From Tenebrio molitor (taxonomy: Eukaryota > Arthropoda > Insecta > Coleoptera > Tenebrionidae), in the NCBI RefSeq assembly GCF_963966145.1, contig NC_091054.1, positions 17,484,001 to 17,548,000 on the forward strand: 64,000 nt of DNA. The letters are read 5' to 3'. Positions 1 to 11,395 of the stretch are shown one piece after another. Below the pieces are notes generated by a model. It ran no database searches. It worked only from the letters and a program-made list of their open reading frames with translations, and had not been told where the DNA came from. The position numbers and the translations under genes were made by a program. Position 1 is the first letter of the stretch. Each line of letters starts with the position of its first letter.

Positions 1-1084
1 TTCTGGAAATTTCCCAATTGTATTAAATCAATAGACAATGCTATTCGTAACAGTTTACAAACATTTTTAAGCATCAAGTTTATTGAAAATCAATGGACTC
101 TTGCTTCACTTCCTATTTCAAATGGTGATCTTGGTATTAGGACAATTGAAGATATCTCTCTCCCAGCCTTCCTTGGTTCAAACCATGGTGTTCACGACCT
201 AGTTTTTCAAAAATTACCAAAAATGGACAAAAAGGTTAGTGTTCATTTTGCTCAAGAAGCTATTGGATTATGGATTGAATTAAATGGTAGAACATTTACA
301 ACGGAAACATTTTTACAAAAATATATAATCAAAACAACAAGAATCATCGCCAATGAAATTAATCATTGTGATAAAATTGATTCAGCTCGTTTTCTTGTCG
401 CACAAAGAAAGGAATCCAATGTTTGGCTTCATGCCTTTCCCTCAAGAAACATGGGTACATTTGGGGACAACAAGATTTTTTTTTACAAATACATATGTGT
501 AGCAAATCGCTTTAGTTGTGAAATTTTTGAGAAACATACTTGCCATTGCGGCTTTACAGTTTCAAATGATGGCCGTCATGGACTTAGTTGTCCTAAAAAT
601 AAGGGCAGATTTTCAAGACATTCGGATCTAGATCAAATTATCCAGCGAGCCTTAAGTTCCATCCACTTTTCCTCCTCTCTTGAACCATGTGGTAAAAGAC
701 CTGATGGTGCTACACTCATTCCATGGCGTAAAAGTCAACGCCTAATATGGGATGTAGCATGTGTTGACACTTTGGCTGATTCTTACATAAGAAAAACTTC
801 CATAATTGCAGGATCAGCTGCCGAAGAAGCAAGCAATATCAAAATTTAAAGTCTGCAAATTATATTTTTAAAGCATTAGCTTTCGAAACGTTAGGTCCAT
901 GGAGTTTGGTTTGTAAAACATTTATCGATTTCATTGGCGCAAAACTTATGATTGAATCCGGAGATTCTAGAGCAAAATTTTTCTTCTACCAAAGAATCTC
1001 ATTGGCAATTCAACGTGGAAATGCTGCAACTATTTTAGGCACTCTGCCTTATGTAACTCCACTTGAAGAAGTGCATTGTTTATG
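1..1084 (+). pseudogene. LINE reverse transcriptase, 3' part (RLE-type), copy A
   Basis: This is the C-terminal part of a non-LTR retrotransposon polymerase, cut off on the left by the window. It shows a cysteine-histidine cluster (CHCG, then HGLSC, then a histidine in SRHSD) followed by KRPDG and IWDVAC. That arrangement resembles the zinc knuckle plus restriction-like endonuclease (RLE) of R2-type LINEs. One frame runs to a stop at 849. Another frame picks up homology from about 840 and ends at 1084 with a tail containing LAIQRGNAA, so there is a frameshift near 838. Related copies lie at 17650-18928, 39570-40715 and 59597-60448. It is a dead fragment. Confidence 0.8.
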
Positions 1085-1253
1085 ATTTATATGATTGTAT
1101 ACATTTAATTATTACTTGTTTATTAAATTTTACTAGTTTGTATGTTGAAGTTCATGTTGAACATACGGGATGGCATTGATTTAATGAAGTTTCTGAAGTT
1201 GGTACCTTTTTTGAAAAAGAAATCAGTTGATTATCAGGCGAAAAAGTCTAAGG

Positions 1254-1860
1254 CAGGGTTTCTCAACCTTTTAACTTTGTAAAGACATGGCTGCAGTACA
1301 TTCAGCGTCACTGTTTTATTGCAAGGCAAGATGGTATTCTATTTTTGCAATGTGTGCAGAAAAGCGAACCGGAAGCCGAGAAGTTTCGAAATGATTTATT
1401 TGTGATGAAATTGAGTTCCTTGGTCCAAGCTCCAAGGATCAAATACATACCTACGTTGGACAAGTGATAAAGTTAATGCTTTTTGTAGAAAATTTTAATT
1501 GTGGAGGAGAAATTTAAAGCATAAAACCTAGAAATGTTTGCAAATGTGGATGTATATCTTAAAAGGCCGAAGAACAATATGTGAAAGTTGTTTATGTACC
1601 TATTTTCTGTGGCGACTGTTTTGAAGATTTCAGCTGAATATAGAAAAAGAACTCGAGAGTGTCAATTACTAATATTTAACCTTCTTTTGAAAAACTTCGC
1701 TTTGCAAGACAGGTCCAAGGGAGTCACTAATATATTATTAAACTTGGTTTAAATTTAGTATTGATATACATTTTTAAATTTTTTTCAATATGTTCGCGCC
1801 CTCCCTTTATTGTTATTACGCCCCCCTAGGGGGGCGCGCCCCACAATTTGAGAATCGCTA
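1254..1860. mobile_element. hAT-like non-autonomous DNA transposon, copy A
   Basis: The left end CAGGGTTTCTCAA and the reverse complement of the right end, TAGCGATTCTCAA, form imperfect terminal inverted repeats. A perfect 8-bp direct repeat, GTCTAAGG, flanks the element at 1246-1253 and 1861-1868. An 8-bp target duplication is the hAT hallmark. No transposase is recognisable. A GC-rich palindrome (CCCCCCTAGGGGGG) lies near the right end, and the ATG at 1290 opens nothing convincing. Confidence 0.8.
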
Positions 1861-1868
1861 GTCTAAGG

Positions 1869-2188
1869 TATTGACACATAATCAAATCAATTATTATTTT
1901 AATTTTATATTTTTAGGAAAAGCTAGAGATTAAAATTATTTATTGTGGAAGGTAAATGTTAAGTTCTGTTATGATAACTTGTATCATCTGCCCCTTTTTA
2001 CGTCATTTTAATCATTTTTATCATTTTTATCAGGGGCCATGCGAAGAGACGAATTAACCAAAATGTTTATTGATGACATTCAGGATGAAAATTCTTTAAG
2101 TAAACTAGGCAAAAATGAATAGGAAATTTTTCCATTTTTGAATTTTTTATAAATATAGTTTAAAATTTGTACTGAAAAGTGAAATATA
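1869..2188. other. Unrecognised spacer
   Basis: AT-rich DNA without a convincing gene. A 27-codon ORF begins at about 2039, but block B differs from it by a small deletion. No function is assigned. Confidence 0.4.
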
Positions 2189-2651
2189 TACAGTGTGGAA
2201 ACTACTTATGGAATAAATTCAATAATTTCAAAACTAATAACATTTGTCGAAAATGCTGAAACAAGTCAATTTTTATTTCTCATAATGCTTATTTTAAGTT
2301 GCTTCACTTGTTTATGACATCATTCATTTTTGAGTTATGACGTCACACTCATTTTTTTTAAATGACAACCCCCACTTTTTTTGAAGTGAAAACTTCTTTA
2401 GGCGCGCCACATACATTTTATTCCCGGCCAGTGAATTAGTTTCATGCGACACGGTAAAATCGTTCGCAGCACAAGCTAAAATCGGAAAATCGTTCGCAGC
2501 ACGACACGGCAAGCTAAAATCAAGGGAGTCGAGTTTTTTAACGGACCGAGCAAAAAACAATCAACTGTGTCAATTTTAAATTTTCATTGTACGTTGTGTT
2601 GTGACCTGACTGACCTCAGTGCAGAGCTGCTGGAGTAACTGTATATAGATA

Positions 2652-2825
2652 TACAGGATATTTCATGAGTGATAATGAGTCTGACATAATTTAAAAAGCA
2701 ACCCACACTATATTTCCAAAAAAAACTGGCTACTGAAATTAAAATGTCCAGCTTTTTTTGAAAATGTATTGTGGGTTGAATTTATTATTCCGTCAGGCTC
2801 ATTATCACTCGTGAAATATCCTGTA
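2652..2825. mobile_element. 174-bp MITE, copy A
   Basis: The ends TACAGGATATTTCATGAGTG and the reverse complement of the right end differ at about one base, giving TIRs of about 28 bp. The element sits inside the long-TIR element and is duplicated at 20494-20668. TA-type ends suggest the Tc1/mariner superfamily. Confidence 0.75.
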
Positions 2826-3073
2826 TAGTTTTATATAATATAAACGTTAAAGACACGACAAATATTGTAAGTTTACAGATGAATGTAGGATTTAATACGT
2901 AATTCTCATATATAATACATATACCAAGGGACAGATATATTGCCGGAAATTTTTTCGAGCAGTCCTGACACACGAGTGTTTGTAGCAAGAAAATTACACG
3001 AGGGCGCCAGCCCGAGGGTAATTGTGAGCGACAAACACGAGTGTTGGACAGCAAGAAAAAATTTCTGGCGATA

Positions 3074-3620
3074 TACCGGGTGTATTATGAAAAACCTTTG
3101 GTGCTATAACTTCCTTATTTCTTATCCGATTTTAATAAATGATATGCCAAACAAAATCGTTTTAAATGGGCTACAATTTGAATTGATCCAATATTTGTTC
3201 TTGAGTTCTGTTTTTGACAAATGATAGTCAACTTTTTTTTTTCAAATGGCACTATTAACTTTTTTTGCTCAGTTTTATAGAGATTTTTATTTTAAATATG
3301 AAAATATAAATAACCATGCTCATGCATAGAAGCAAAAAGAAGAAATTAAAAAACGATGTTTTTTTTTTAAATTAAGCAGACACATTAAACAGTAATAAAA
3401 GTGCATTCTAATTTTGCAAAGTGACTAAGACAGCTATGGATATTCAAGACCATGTCTATTTGACTCCGGCCAATAACAGAGATGATTTAATAAAAAGAAT
3501 CGTAGCAGTATGTGAACAAATACCACCAGAATTTTTATTAAACGCCGCAATAGGCGTCAGCGGAAGGTGTCGAATGTGCCTTAGAGAGAATGGAAGTACC
3601 TAATTTCAAACATTTGCATT
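3074..3620 (+). mobile_element. Mariner-like element remnant, copy A
   Basis: The left end begins TACCGGGTGTATTATG, similar in style to other elements here. A transposase 3' fragment follows at 3421-3603. No right TIR was found, so this is a deleted or interrupted element. Confidence 0.5.
3421..3603 (+). pseudogene. Mariner/Tc1 transposase C-terminal fragment, copy A
   Basis: The 60-residue open frame reads like the last third of a mariner transposase. HVYLTPANNRDDLIKRIV followed by IPPEFLLNA and CLRENG matches the family pattern of a 'VY.TP' block, a helix with 'L..RI', 'I.PE.L' and a terminal 'C....G' motif. The catalytic region is absent. The assignment rests on pattern recognition without a database search. 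Confidence 0.6.
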
Positions 3621-4440
3621 TCCCTAGGGGAGAATTCCGCTTAACTAAATTGTGATTGGTTGCTATTTAAATAATTCGGAGTTGTGATTTGTCAATATAA
3701 ATCATGTGACATTTGAGGGCAATTCTCAATTATATGGCTTCAACAATTCATCTAATGGAAAAATTTGTGTAGCAAAATGTGAAGAGGAAAATGGACAAAT
3801 TATCATAATACAGGGTATTGCTATTGCTATTAAAACTTGTGTTGTGTTCAATATCATCGTCAAGAAAATAAACCTTAAACATCCAAACCTAACCTCACAA
3901 ATTTTGCCAGAGTGTACCTCTAAAAGCGGACGTATTTGCATTAATTATTTATGCCTTGCTCCTTATTCCTCCAAGTAGTATCATCCATAGTAATATCATT
4001 TACAGAATACATATTACTTAAAATCGGTAACGAGCATCATAGAAGTTTTCACTTCTGTCGTGCGGTCTTAAGCACACACTCTTTTTTTTCTCTTTCTCAT
4101 AGACCTTCCTACTAGCTAAAGGATGAATGAAAAAAATTGGTACCTTACTTAACAATTTTTTTTAGAAAATGACAAATTTTCATTCAAAAATTTAATTTAA
4201 TTTTTAATTTAACTACGTCAGTTATCGCAGCAGACTGATCTTTCTGTAGGAGCGTGCCACAAATTGTTATGAAAAGATGTACTGTATGTAATTGTATCTT
4301 TACTGTGTGAGAGTGGTAGAAGATCCGATCGGTGATCCGATTCAGAGACTGCCTTTGCTGCGACATCCGTTTTTCAAAATAAAAGATTTTCATAGGTGAT
4401 ACTACCAGAATATTAAATGAACATTCGATACTATAAAATT
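3621..4440. other. Unrecognised interior of the composite element
   Basis: A 90-codon open frame on the plus strand (3706-3978) and a 71-codon frame on the minus strand resemble nothing I know. Both overlap low-complexity AT-rich sequence. A short dyad, GATCCGATCGGTGATCCGAT, occurs at 4322, and a related dyad lies at about 9580. Confidence 0.35.
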
Positions 4441-5269
4441 AGCTGTGGTCCGGCGTAAGTACACAAACAGCCGCGTCACCCATAAGTGGGATAGTAACCA
4501 AACTAGGCCAGCTGACACTATGAGTCTGTTAGTACCTTTTTCCCTTTTATTTTCAACAACCGGAATAGACCAGGCTTTGACTGAGGGCTTCGAGGGCTAT
4601 CGCGTAGGGTTCAATTTATTGGGACAGACAGATCACATGGTTCGCATCTCGAACTCTTATAACGGGTGACTATTAAAATTTTCACTTGGAGTTGGCTTTG
4701 AGCGAGTTTTTATTTTTTCTGTTACTTTAGACACACGCAAGAACGAATGACAAATGTCATGCAGTACAATTGAAACATAGTTTTGAAATATCAAATTTGT
4801 CAGTGTCTAAGGTGCAACGGAAAACAAAGAGTGATCCATAGTCAACCCTAAGTGAAAATTTTAATAGTCACCCGTTAATACTGTTCGCGCCAGAATCTTC
4901 GGTACTTGCCCAGCTTAGTCACTTATACATGAGTCATAATTCAATTCTTGGGCCGTGAGTCAAATTCCATTTACCCAACCGTCCACCAAAAAACTTTACT
5001 AAATTCATTTATTTATTTATATCGTTTGTGTTCTATCGTTTCAATTCCATTTTGAAACCTCCCAAAGATGCAGCCCCTCGTAGAACCTAATTAAATTAAT
5101 TTATAAACAAAACACAACGTAGGGCAATTAAACATTTCTTTTCTCATTATTTTGTTTCATATGTATTTTTCCGCAAAAATATTATGCGAGGAAATACTGC
5201 AACCAACCATACACCAAATAAGGGAGGAAAGTTTCATCGAGGAAGAACCAAGGAAGTCGAAACGTTTCA
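4441..5269 (+). mobile_element. Fragment of ~2.35-kb LTR-like element, copy A
   Basis: The segment from GCTGTGGTCCGGCG to GAAACGTTTCA matches the right portion of the LTR-like elements at 41148-44244 and 55304-58286 (the latter inverted). It is interrupted by a MITE at 4660-4877. Relative to copy B it lacks about 86 bp at its left edge. The sharp right edge at GTTTCA supports this as a true element end. Confidence 0.75.
4660..4877. mobile_element. 218-bp MITE inside LTR fragment, copy A
   Basis: The inverted ends share TAACGGGTGACTATTAAAAT and continue for about 40 bp. The related LTR at 43786 has the uninterrupted site (TATAATGCTG), so the insertion is bounded by TA. The duplicate is at 22575-22792. 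Confidence 0.85.
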
Positions 5270-5454
5270 GTAAAAGAAGAAAAATATGGAGGTTGTCATT
5301 TAAAATAATTGGCGTCATAGCTCAAAAATCGATGACGAGTGAAGCATTAAAATCAGCATTTTGAGAAATAAACTTAACCTGTTTCAGCGTTTTCCACAAA
5401 TGTTATAAGTTTTGAAATTACTGAATTTATTCCATAAATAGTTTCCACACAATA

Positions 5455-5888
5455 TACAGGTGTTTCTGAAATACGTGTGTTAATTTTAACCAGTGAAAGA
5501 ACTCGCCAATTTATGAAATGTTTTTCTGCAACATTTTGTAAAATTCGTAAAAGTATTCCAAGATTTTTTGCGCCACGATTTTTACCAAACGAGTCGTTTT
5601 GTGTGATTAACTAGTTTATATTTTTTGTAACCATGAGAATCTAAATTTGTATTATTTACTTTTTTATACATATAACAATGGAACTTTTTAACAAAGATCT
5701 GTTTCTATCACAACAGAAAATTTTCGCCCTTACCCATAGGCGGATATACACTTTGATGGTTAATTTGTTCCAAATTTTAAATCGATTTGTATTGCTTTTT
5801 CGTAAAAATGTTATAGAGAAAAGTTACATGATTTGGCGCGGTCTTCCCCTGGTTAAAATTAACACACGTATTTCAGAAACACCCTGTA
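5455..5888. mobile_element. 434-bp mariner-type MITE, copy A
   Basis: The ends TACAGGTGTTTCTGAAATAC and, inverted, TACAGGGTGTTTCTGAAATA extend as TIRs past 50 bp, with TA at both edges. Copy B (23370-23769) lacks an internal 34 bp. A relative lies at 63433-63832. Confidence 0.85.
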
Positions 5889-7444
5889 TATTCGTATGAA
5901 GAAAAATACTATTAAAATTCGAAATTCAGAAAATAATAATAGTAATTTTTTTTTTCTATAAATGACCATTCCTGACAAAAAAACTGGCATAAAGCGAACT
6001 TTCACAGTCACCAATCCAGATTTTGTAAAATTATACCGCAAATAAGGAGACAATCGTCCAAAACATGTTGCACATCGTCTGGTAAGTATTCTATAGTTGA
6101 TTCAAGTTGCAAAAAACCACTTGTCATTTGCAACAGCATTTTTTCAATATTTCTGAACCAAATAAAGGCACAAAGGGACCAGAAAATCCTAGTTTGGATT
6201 CAATACAGGTGGTTGATAATAGTATATTTAAGGGTTTAGTTAGTTTATTTTGATCCAAAATATGAATTCAGGTTCAAATGACATCACATTTAACACTGAA
6301 ATTTACTTTCAATACCATCCCCAAATTCAATAATCACTAGAAACGATGCTATAAAATTTATCTTTGTGAAACTGCTCATTGACACCGAAAGTAAAAAAAT
6401 TAAATTTTTTAACGTCCGTCAAAAAAAGTGCAAGTTTTTTCATTCGTTTGCGTTCATGAAATAAGTGATTTTTGAATCGGTCAAGAAGCGTTAAAAAAAG
6501 TGCCATAGCGGTCATTTTTGCACGCATTTTGCGTTAAAAAAAGTGCCGTAGCGTGTCATTTTTTAACGCAATTATAAAATTTTTCATACATAATTAGTAG
6601 TTTTTTTAACGAGTTCGTATGTAAATTGGGATTTTTTTGGCATGATTGGGCCAATTTAAAACGCGAGTAAAACGAGCGTTTTAAAGGTCCACGGGTTCAC
6701 ACAGGAGACAATTTTCAAATTTTGAGATTGTTGAAAAAATTGTTATCTAAATTTATTTCCACCTTCTAAGTAAATGACACTTTACAGGTATATATTTGTG
6801 GACACTAAGTAAATGGGTAATTACAGGCAGAGCCCTGTAATAATTAACAGGCACGTAGAAGAGACCTGTAAAGACTTTACAAGGCTCATCAAAAAATAAA
6901 TAATCAAAACTAATTAAATTATTTTTTTTTAAGTTTATTACAAACACAAACAAATTTAACTATTAATTGTTGCAATTACATACGTTAATAATGCATTTTG
7001 AGCCGTTTCACAAGTCATTTTCATATCGCTTTCACAAAACTTCCGACAGAAGTTTTGTTGTTTATCTCAACACCATGACGACGTAGGTATAATTGCCCCA
7101 CCGCCTTTCATTACAAAATTCTTATTAACATAAATAACAATAAAAAACCAAATTTAAAGGCTGAAGGTGGAAATAAAAGTTTGTATGCAACTCGCTTAGC
7201 AATTAATCTTTACTGGGCTTACTGGCTTATGGAGACTCGTTCCTTACGTCACTCGTCCAACAAGTGCCAGCGCGCCCGTAAAGATTAATTTACTAAGCTC
7301 GTCACATAAGTAACTATTACGGGCGCCAAAAAAATTTTATATGCAACTCGTTAGTAACGTATGTTTCTTTTTTTTTACTCGACGGATTGCAAATTTTCCT
7401 TCTCGTATAAAAAGTATTACTTTACTCACTTGTTGCATAAATAA
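5889..7444. other. Gene-poor AT-rich stretch with small repeats
   Basis: No recognisable gene. A direct repeat of about 34 bp containing GCGTTAAAAAAAGTGCC occurs at about 6487 and 6530. A fold-back around 7196-7300 pairs AATTAATCTTTAC with GTAAAGATTAATT. The minus-strand frames at 6327 and 6753 look non-coding. Confidence 0.45.
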
Positions 7445-7852
7445 CTATTTATTGTCCAATAGATAGTTGGAAATTTGTAACATCATTAGCTTTTCAAATA
7501 TTTTAGAAAATATTCGTAATAAGGACACGGGACGGTAATTATTCTTGTCATTTGCATCGACTTTCTTAAAAATTGGAATTATTAAAGATTTTTTCAAACA
7601 GTCAGGAAAAGAGTTCATAGAGAGATACTTGCATAAATTGAACAGCTTTGTCAATGGCATTATTAAAATGTTTTTAACCATCTTTATTAGTTCAGTGTTC
7701 AACCCGTAGATTTCCCTGCTTCTTTTGTTTTTTAAATTGTCGATGCAGTGCTTTACTTCAATAAATGTTACTTGTTTAAAAGAAAAACCCTTTATACAAT
7801 TGGTTTCTGTTAGCGGCATTAGCTTGATGGGGTCTATTGGAGATGGAGCCAA
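7445..7852 (-). pseudogene. Jockey-like LINE reverse transcriptase fragment, copy A
   Basis: This 135-residue frame holds the N-terminal part of a reverse transcriptase domain. It contains SREIYGLNTELIK, then CLKKSLIIPIFKK and NNYRPVSLLRIFSKIFEKL, matching the standard RT blocks of Jockey-type LINEs ('K..P......YRPIS....L.K..EK'). The catalytic YxDD region is absent. The copy in block B has a 1-nt insertion that breaks this frame. Confidence 0.8.
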
Positions 7853-8253
7853 AAACGTTTATTTGTTCCCTACTTGTAAACATCAGTTTATCAAGTCACT
7901 GTATTCACCTTGAAAATGTCTCTTAACTGGCTAGCATGTAAAATTATACTAGCAAGCATGTAAAATTTTACTGGCTAGCCAGTAAACTTTTATACCCGTG
8001 CTCATATGAGTGATGTGTGTTTCCAAAGCAATACGTATAAAGCGCATACGATTTTTTTTCAAATACCGGAATTTTTAATAGTTTGTATTACTATTTACAA
8101 GTGAGGATCAAATAAAATATTCAACAATTCACGCCTTGGGCTCTCCAGTCATATCCTTCTGTCGCCAGTAGAAACCCTTTTTACCACGCTAGTAATGTTA
8201 AATACTATTTCAATTATTGAGAAATATTAGAAAAATAGTATATTAAGTATAAA

Positions 8254-8353
8254 GAACGATAATGACAATGTACGGATCGAAGACAATTGTTTGGAGGAGG
8301 AGCTTGCGACGACTCCAATATTGTCTGAGATCCGTACATTGTCATTAACGTTC
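8254..8353. repeat. 100-bp hairpin
   Basis: The left arm (8254-8278) and right arm (8329-8353) pair over about 24 bases through ACAATGTACGGATC and its complement. A weaker inner pairing links CAATTGTTTGGA and TCCAATATTGTC. It could be a small fold-back element or a TE end. Confidence 0.7.
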
Positions 8354-8639
8354 GTCATGCTTATGAGATTTTTTGCGCGATTGAATATTTATTACAAAAC
8401 ATTCCTAACTAAAATGCAATGCGATACGACGCTCTTGACATCGTGTTGCCGCAATGTCGATTTTTGTATCGCGTTTCTAAGGCAATCTGCAAACAACTAC
8501 CGCCATTGCAGTTTTTGTGCGCAAATATCGCCAGTTGTGTTGAAAAACAAGCAGTAAAATGAGTGATATTAGTGATTCCGAAAACGAAGTGGATATTGTA
8601 GAAGAAACTTTGAATGTGGGGTGCGTCACAAATAAAGAA

Positions 8640-9320
8640 TTTTTGAAACTAACGACCTCAACGTGTAATTAAGAAGACAAGGAAAATTTGGGGTATGAAA
8701 ATTTTGATAAAAAAAAAAAAAACCAGCGAACTTAATATGAAATCAAGAAGACGAGGAAAATCCGGGTTACGAACATTTTGACAATTCTAATGTCGCGGCA
8801 AGTCTGTTACTAAAATTGTTTCATTGCAGCGGCAAGGTAGGCCGACCACAAGAGCCGTGTGAGTTTCCAGAAAGTGCTAACATCTTGTCTTCAAGTTCCG
8901 TCTACATAAATGAAGAATTTTCGAAACCAACGATCTCAATTTGTAATCAAGAAGACAAGGAAAATGCGGGGTATGAAAATTTTGACAATGCCAATATCGC
9001 GGCAAGTTTGCTAATGCTATTTCATTGCAGCAGCAAGGAAAGTCGACTACAAGAGCCGTGTGAGTTTCCAGAAAGTGCTAACATTTTTCTTCAACTTCTG
9101 TCTACATAAATGAAGAATTATTTTCGAAACCAACAACCTCAATGTGTACCTAATCAAGAAGACAAGGAAAATGCGGGGTATGAAAATTTTGACAATGCCA
9201 ATGTCGCGGCAAGTTTGCTAATGCTATTTCATTGCAGCGCCAAGGAAAGCCGACTACAAGAGCTTTATGAGTTTCCAGAAAGTGCCCCCACATCTTGTCT
9301 TCAACTTCCGTCTACATAAA
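8640..9320 (+). repeat. ~205-bp tandem repeat, coding-like
   Basis: The marker GAAGACAAGGAAAAT or close variants occurs at about 8672, 8748, 8951 and 9158. That gives one truncated unit and three units spaced 203-207 bp. Within a unit one frame encodes NQEDKENAGYENFDNAN, then a leucine stretch ending in FHCS, then EPCEFPESAN. Each unit ends near a stop and contains a splice-acceptor-like TTTCATTGCAG. It may be a decayed repetitive exon or a satellite. The family is not recognised. Confidence 0.6.
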
Positions 9321-9829
9321 AATTATTATAATAATCGATTAATTTTGAATAAACTTTACTTACCGTTCTAGAACACCAAAAATTACTTACCATCGAGTTT
9401 ATCGTTAGCAACGAGTAAACAGAGCTTACCATCTTGGAAACAGACGTGGTAAACAACCAAATAGAGTACAATCGCGCAAAAAAAGTGATTTACTTCATCA
9501 GCACTCGCCTGAGGAATATTTTGCGGTGACTTATGTATATAGTGATTAATTGTTTTCCACATAGCTTTAGAACTACGGGATCGGTGATCCGTAACCCGTA
9601 TAGTGCATCCACAATCGACTCGTTAACTCCTACTATGAGGTGAAATTTTAAAAAACAACCGATATTATCTATTAAGTACAAAGTTTCCTCTTGCAGGAAA
9701 GTTTACAAAGGGCCGCATATTATAACACTTTATATGATAATTTATGGTCTTTTAGAAGACATTTTGTTTAATACTTTATTTATTAAAATTGGACAATAAA
9801 TAAACGTGCTACAGCGTTTTGGATATTTT

Positions 9830-10043
9830 AAAAATCACGTTCACACACGGGAGTTAAATTGATTGCAAAACAACTCAATATCTCTGGAATCAATCGTTAA
9901 TTTAACAAAAATAAATAAAAATCTCATCACCGCACTTTTCACCTAAAAAATGACAGTGACAGCGACAAAACTGACAGTTCACATGAACGCGGCAAAAATG
10001 TAATAACATGGACATCGCCTACTTCGACTACAATCATTTAGAA
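9830..10043 (+). mobile_element. Right end of a TIR DNA element, copy A
   Basis: The segment ending ATTTAGAATAACCCTGTA matches, in inverse orientation, 59185-59429, which starts TACAGGGTTATTATAAATG. The match covers about 200 bp including a shared purine-rich stretch, so these are the two ends of one family. The left end in A was not found. Confidence 0.65.
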
Positions 10044-10390
10044 TAACCCTGTACATGTACTGAAATTTTTCTCAGGAAATAGCCTGCCAAAATATCCTCT
10101 CGTGCATGTCAAATTGTCTCCTTATTTCCTCTGGTGCGCCTCGCGCCCTCCAGAGAATTAAATTATCGACAATTTTACATGCACTCGGGACATTACTATT
10201 GATTATTTCATTCATCATCGTTTTCGACCAATCGTAAGGCTTTATTTTTTGGATTACAGTGATAATTCGATAATTCGTCAAGAAGGTTTCTCAGATGTTT
10301 TCAACCCTATTGCTAAAGTAATAAAATACATACTGTTGTCAAATGGTACCTACTATTTAATTCATGAAATAATCAATCGAATTACACTCT

Positions 10391-10533
10391 AGCTCTTGAA
10401 ATGATCTGTTTTAACACTCAAGCTCTCAAAAGGTAACCACTCGTGTCACTTTAACATAATTAATACTGTCAAATTGATGCTCGTTGTTACCTAGGAGAAC
10501 TTCCGTGTTAAAAATCGATCATTTCAGAGCTCT
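10391..10533. repeat. Fold-back repeat, copy A
   Basis: AGCTCTTGAAATGATCTGTT near 10391 pairs imperfectly with the inverse of the stretch ending TCATTTCAGAGCT near 10533. Both arms contain a TTAACAC core and a GGTAAC edge. It is duplicated in block B at about 26734-26876 and is probably a small MITE. Confidence 0.55.
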
Positions 10534-10568
10534 CGTGGAATTACAACCGAAAATTGACAATCGATAAT

Positions 10569-11348
10569 CGGTGCGATTCTGATTTTTTTCGTCTAATTGC
10601 TAAGTAACAACATTGCTATCTCTGCAATGTTGTAACAATGTCGATAACCATAACGCAATTTGAGCAATGTTTATTATTATTGCCGCAGTCCATCATGAAC
10701 ATCGTTATTTAATAAGCGTCGCCCATGCGCAGCTTACTTAGCTAGTGGACATTGCTCAAATCAAACGTCAAAGCCGCGTCGATTAATTTAAAAACTGATT
10801 CTTACCATTCTTCTGCTAACGGTAAAAAAAGGAACAAGAAGACTAATTTCCAGCAAATGAAAATTATGGTCCAAACGTTGGAGAACGAGCATATTTTAGT
10901 AAGTTTTAATTTATTTTAATTTCTTATCAATTTATATTCTAATCTCAATCTGGCCTTGAAACCACAATAGAACTTCGTAATAGCAAAAAAGTACATACAA
11001 TGTATTATTCAATTATTTCACGTATAATGTATGTAGCAACTGAAAAGTTACTAGGGAGTGGTCACAATCAAAATTAATAGATTATATTAAGTACACTTAC
11101 TGATTCTCAGCATTTTCCACGTTATTTTGAAAATGCATAAGAAAATTTGCTCATCTTTCAAATTAGCAAGATGATTTGTCACACGTTTATATAACAATCT
11201 TCATAACCATGATTGTTAGAAAAAGTGGTTATGATTTGGCAAACTAGAATAGCATTTTTTGACAAGACTCTTTATGTAATCAGAAAATGTTTACATAATA
11301 ATTTCTGGTATTGCTAAGGGATAACCATGTTGAATTAGAATCGCACCG
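10569..11348 (+). mobile_element. PIF/Harbinger-like element remnant, copy A
   Basis: Inverted ends CGGTGCGATTCT flank 780 bp, with AAT on both outer sides, compatible with a 3-bp target duplication. Inside, around 10822-10905, one frame reads GKKRNKKTNFQQM then VQTLENEHIL before a GTAAGT. This resembles the start of the Myb/SANT-like DNA-binding protein of PIF/Harbinger elements, where GTAAGT would be a splice donor. No transposase is seen. Classification is tentative. Confidence 0.5.
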
Positions 11349-11395
11349 AATATGACTTTTAACTTAAAAATATTGCTGATACAAAAATCCTCAAA

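Larger units (their letters stand above)
2189..5454. mobile_element. Composite foldback-type element with ~180-200 bp TIRs, copy A
   Basis: The left arm (2189-2390) and right arm (5270-5454) are inverted copies. Both begin with a run ending GTGTGGAAACTA, followed by TTATGGAATAAATTCA, and both pass through a TGACGTCA-like stretch and an AATGACAACC stretch. The body holds other insertions: a MITE at 2652-2825, a mariner remnant from 3074 and an LTR fragment at 4441-5269. A relative with the same arm design lies at 13582-14320. Superfamily is uncertain. Confidence 0.75.
7979..9987. other. Block A-specific segment
   Basis: This 2-kb piece is absent from block B, which instead has 25861-26331 between the same flanks. 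It holds a hairpin (8254-8353), a ~205-bp tandem repeat (8640-9320) and the body of a TIR-ended element. No intact gene is recognised. Confidence 0.8.

Noticed and set aside
8291..8557. 88-codon plus-strand ORF
   Set aside because: Starts within the hairpin and shows no domain; absent from block B.
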